Assembly (NCBI GenBank): GCA_016781635.1
Contig: JADDPY010000359.1
Location: 1 to 22,819, forward strand
Length of the DNA: 22,819 nucleotides
From: Rubrobacter sp.
GTDB lineage: Bacteria > Actinomycetota > Rubrobacteria > Rubrobacterales > Rubrobacteraceae
Direction of reading: 5' to 3'
Below, in pieces: positions 21,557 through 22,819 of the stretch. The notes beneath the pieces were generated by a model that was not told the origin of the DNA, did no database searches, and worked only from the letters and a program-made list of their open reading frames with translations. Within the stretch, counting starts at the first letter, position 1; the number at the start of each line of letters is the position of its first letter. Both the position numbers and the translations under genes were made by a program.

Positions 21557-22819
21557 TCAGGACAGGACCCCGGTCGCGAGCAGGGCGTCTACGGCCTCCT
21601 TCGCCTCTTCTCCGCCGGCCTCTAGCGCCCGGGCGAGCTCGGGGACCGCGGCAGCGCCACGTCCCGACCGAAGCAGGCGCTCGGCGGCGGCCAGGTGCTC
21701 CCGGAAATCGGGGGCGTCCTCTGGTGGCGTATAGACGGTGGGTCCCGGCTCTTCAGGTTCGACGGCTCCGTTGACGAGGGCGAGGATCTCCTCGCCGTAG
21801 CGCGCGGCACGCCTGAGACCGATCCCCTTGATCGTGCCGAGCTCGTGCACGTTCTTGGGCTTGTGGCGCGAGATCTCCTCCAGGTGCGAGTTGTGCAGGA
21901 CGACGTAGGCAGGAACCCCCTGGCTCCTCGCCTGCTCCCCCCGCCAGCCCCTTAGACGCTCGAAAAGCTCCGGGTCGATCTCGGCTGAGGAAGCGCCCCC
22001 TGAGCCGTTGGCAAAGGGAGCCCCCCCCGGCAGCGGCATCGATGAGGCGTCCCAGGACACGCCCCCTACGGCCACGGCCTGCACCTCGCCGAGGCAGACG
22101 TCGCACCCGGCGCAGGGGGCAACCTCTTCGGTGTCGCCGAAGTGCCGGAGGAGGTGCTCCCGACGGCAGGTGGAGAGGGTCGTGTACGTCTCGACCGTGC
22201 GGATCTGATCGTACGCCGACCGCGTCCGGGATTTGAGCCGCGAGGCTATGGCCGCCCGGCTCTCGTCGTTCAGGCCGCTCGTCTTCAACCGGATGTCCGC
22301 GAGGGAGCCGCGCGGTGTGGCCTCCACGAGACCGTCCACCATCAACCGGAAGAGCGCCGACTGCGCGACGACCGGCCGGACGCCGGCCTTGCGGGCGAGC
22401 TCCGGCAGCGAGACCGTCCCCTCCCCGGGAAGCGCCGCATGTACCTTCGAGATCTCCTCGCGCAACTCTCCGGGCTCCTCCTCGACCCGGCGCACCTCGA
22501 CCTCCCCCCAGAGGTCGTAACCGCGAGCCAGAAGGCCGGTCTCTTCCATCCCCCCGAGAAGCACCCCCGCCACGTCCCCCTCAACGCCGCCGAGGGAGCC
22601 CAATGAGGACGGCGGTACGTTCACCCGTCCCCCCTCCCCAGCAACCCCGGAGAGGGCGCGGAAGAAAGAGCCGACCTCGTCGGTGCCCGCGGCATTTACC
22701 GTCACGAGCCGCTTGCGCCGTCCGAGGTCCGCACCCCGGTACAGGATGATGCACTGCGCATCCCCCCCGTCGCGTCCGGCGCGGCCCGCCTCCTGAATGT
22801 ACGCGGGCAGACTACCGGG
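21557..22819 (-). CDS. recQ: RecQ-family DNA helicase, C-terminal part (truncated by window edge)
   Basis: The frame enters from the right edge with GSLPAYIQEAGRAGRDG, which is RecQ helicase motif VI, and continues 420 residues to the stop. After motif VI comes a segment of about 180 residues with winged-helix-like parts (VSLPELARKAGVRPVVAQSAL, LFRLMVDGLVEA). The four-cysteine zinc site follows late: TCRREHLLRHFGD, then CAGCDVC (visible residues 218, 236, 239, 242). An HRDC domain is at ~279-352 (LFERLRGWR, PAYVVLHNSHLEEISR, ELGTIKGIGLRRAARYGEEIL). A short helical tail ends the protein. It unwinds DNA 3' to 5' in recombinational repair. The long insert between motif VI and the zinc site differs from E. 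coli RecQ. The 5' end is outside the window. Confidence 0.9.
   Translation of the reverse strand, partial: PGSLPAYIQEAGRAGRDGGDAQCIILYRGADLGRRKRLVTVNAAGTDEVGSFFRALSGVAGEGGRVNVPPSSLGSLGGVEGDVAGVLLGGMEETGLLARGYDLWGEVEVRRVEEEPGELREEISKVHAALPGEGTVSLPELARKAGVRPVVAQSALFRLMVDGLVEATPRGSLADIRLKTSGLNDESRAAIASRLKSRTRSAYDQIRTVETYTTLSTCRREHLLRHFGDTEEVAPCAGCDVCLGEVQAVAVGGVSWDASSMPLPGGAPFANGSGGASSAEIDPELFERLRGWRGEQARSQGVPAYVVLHNSHLEEISRHKPKNVHELGTIKGIGLRRAARYGEEILALVNGAVEPEEPGPTVYTPPEDAPDFREHLAAAERLLRSGRGAAAVPELARALEAGGEEAKEAVDALLATGVLS
22021..22028 (-). repeat. G8/C8 homopolymer inside recQ
   Basis: Eight consecutive C bases (G on the coding strand) encode Gly-Gly in the linker between the zinc site and HRDC. 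A slip would remove the HRDC domain and keep the helicase core. A C7 run lies farther upstream in the gene near 22762. Confidence 0.5.

Overview
The window looks like chromosomal DNA from a GC-rich actinobacterium, most probably a Rubrobacter-like lineage. The GC content is high, GTG and TTG starts are frequent, and the gene set fits: a DUF4383 membrane protein, an MMPL exporter, two Fur-family repressors, an SppA-type protease, DinG, and a RecQ with an inserted segment. The lineage call is inferred from protein flavour; no marker gene such as rRNA is present. I found no tRNA, rRNA, CRISPR array, insertion sequence or prophage gene, and base use is fairly even apart from one AT-rich promoter region near 4780-4945.

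Region 1 (1-3841) is mostly on the minus strand. It holds the edge of a HARE-HTH protein, the P-protein PheA (chorismate mutase, prephenate dehydratase and ACT domain), UppP and a Crp/Fnr regulator. A 43-residue single-span membrane protein with a C9 tract lies on the plus strand, followed by an IsdG-type heme monooxygenase on the minus strand. PheA is preceded by a leader containing a promoter, two hairpins that share bases, and a 19-codon ORF that overlaps the pheA start.

Region 2 (3854-7307): a degenerate-GGDEF protein with an RsbRD-like N-terminus is divergent from a sigma-70 gene. The region between them carries an 11-bp inverted repeat with a 61-bp spacer. A very strong terminator ends the sigma gene. 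A PAP2-type membrane protein and an RNase Z-like metallo-beta-lactamase protein follow as a coupled pair.

Region 3 (7308-9196): a Fur-type repressor is divergent from a DUF4383 protein. Their shared promoter region contains a good sigma-A promoter, a dyad over its -35 element, and a possible SigB-type promoter in the other direction. A membrane protein with several histidines follows.

Region 4 (9197-14870, minus strand) holds an MMPL/RND exporter and a three-gene run: sppA, a 69-residue membrane protein, and a fosmidomycin-resistance-like MFS transporter. The last two overlap by four bases.

Region 5 (14954-20343, plus strand) holds a second Fur-family regulator with mixed PerR/Fur sensing ligands, a 655-residue coiled-coil protein with a distinct C-terminal domain, a YgjP-type zinc peptidase, and a DinG-type helicase with a probable LexA/SOS box.

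Region 6 (20378-22819, minus strand) holds a membrane protein, a PfpI/DJ-1 protein, and the C-terminal part of a RecQ helicase running off the right edge.

A theme running through the window is initiation without a normal leader. At least five genes have a -10-like hexamer 6-7 nt before the start codon, which suggests leaderless mRNAs. Two others have tiny ORFs overlapping their start codon. Envelope maintenance (UppP, PAP2, SppA, MMPL), iron or redox sensing (two Fur proteins, a heme monooxygenase) and DNA repair (DinG, RecQ) recur, but apart from the short runs noted the genes do not form one clear pathway.
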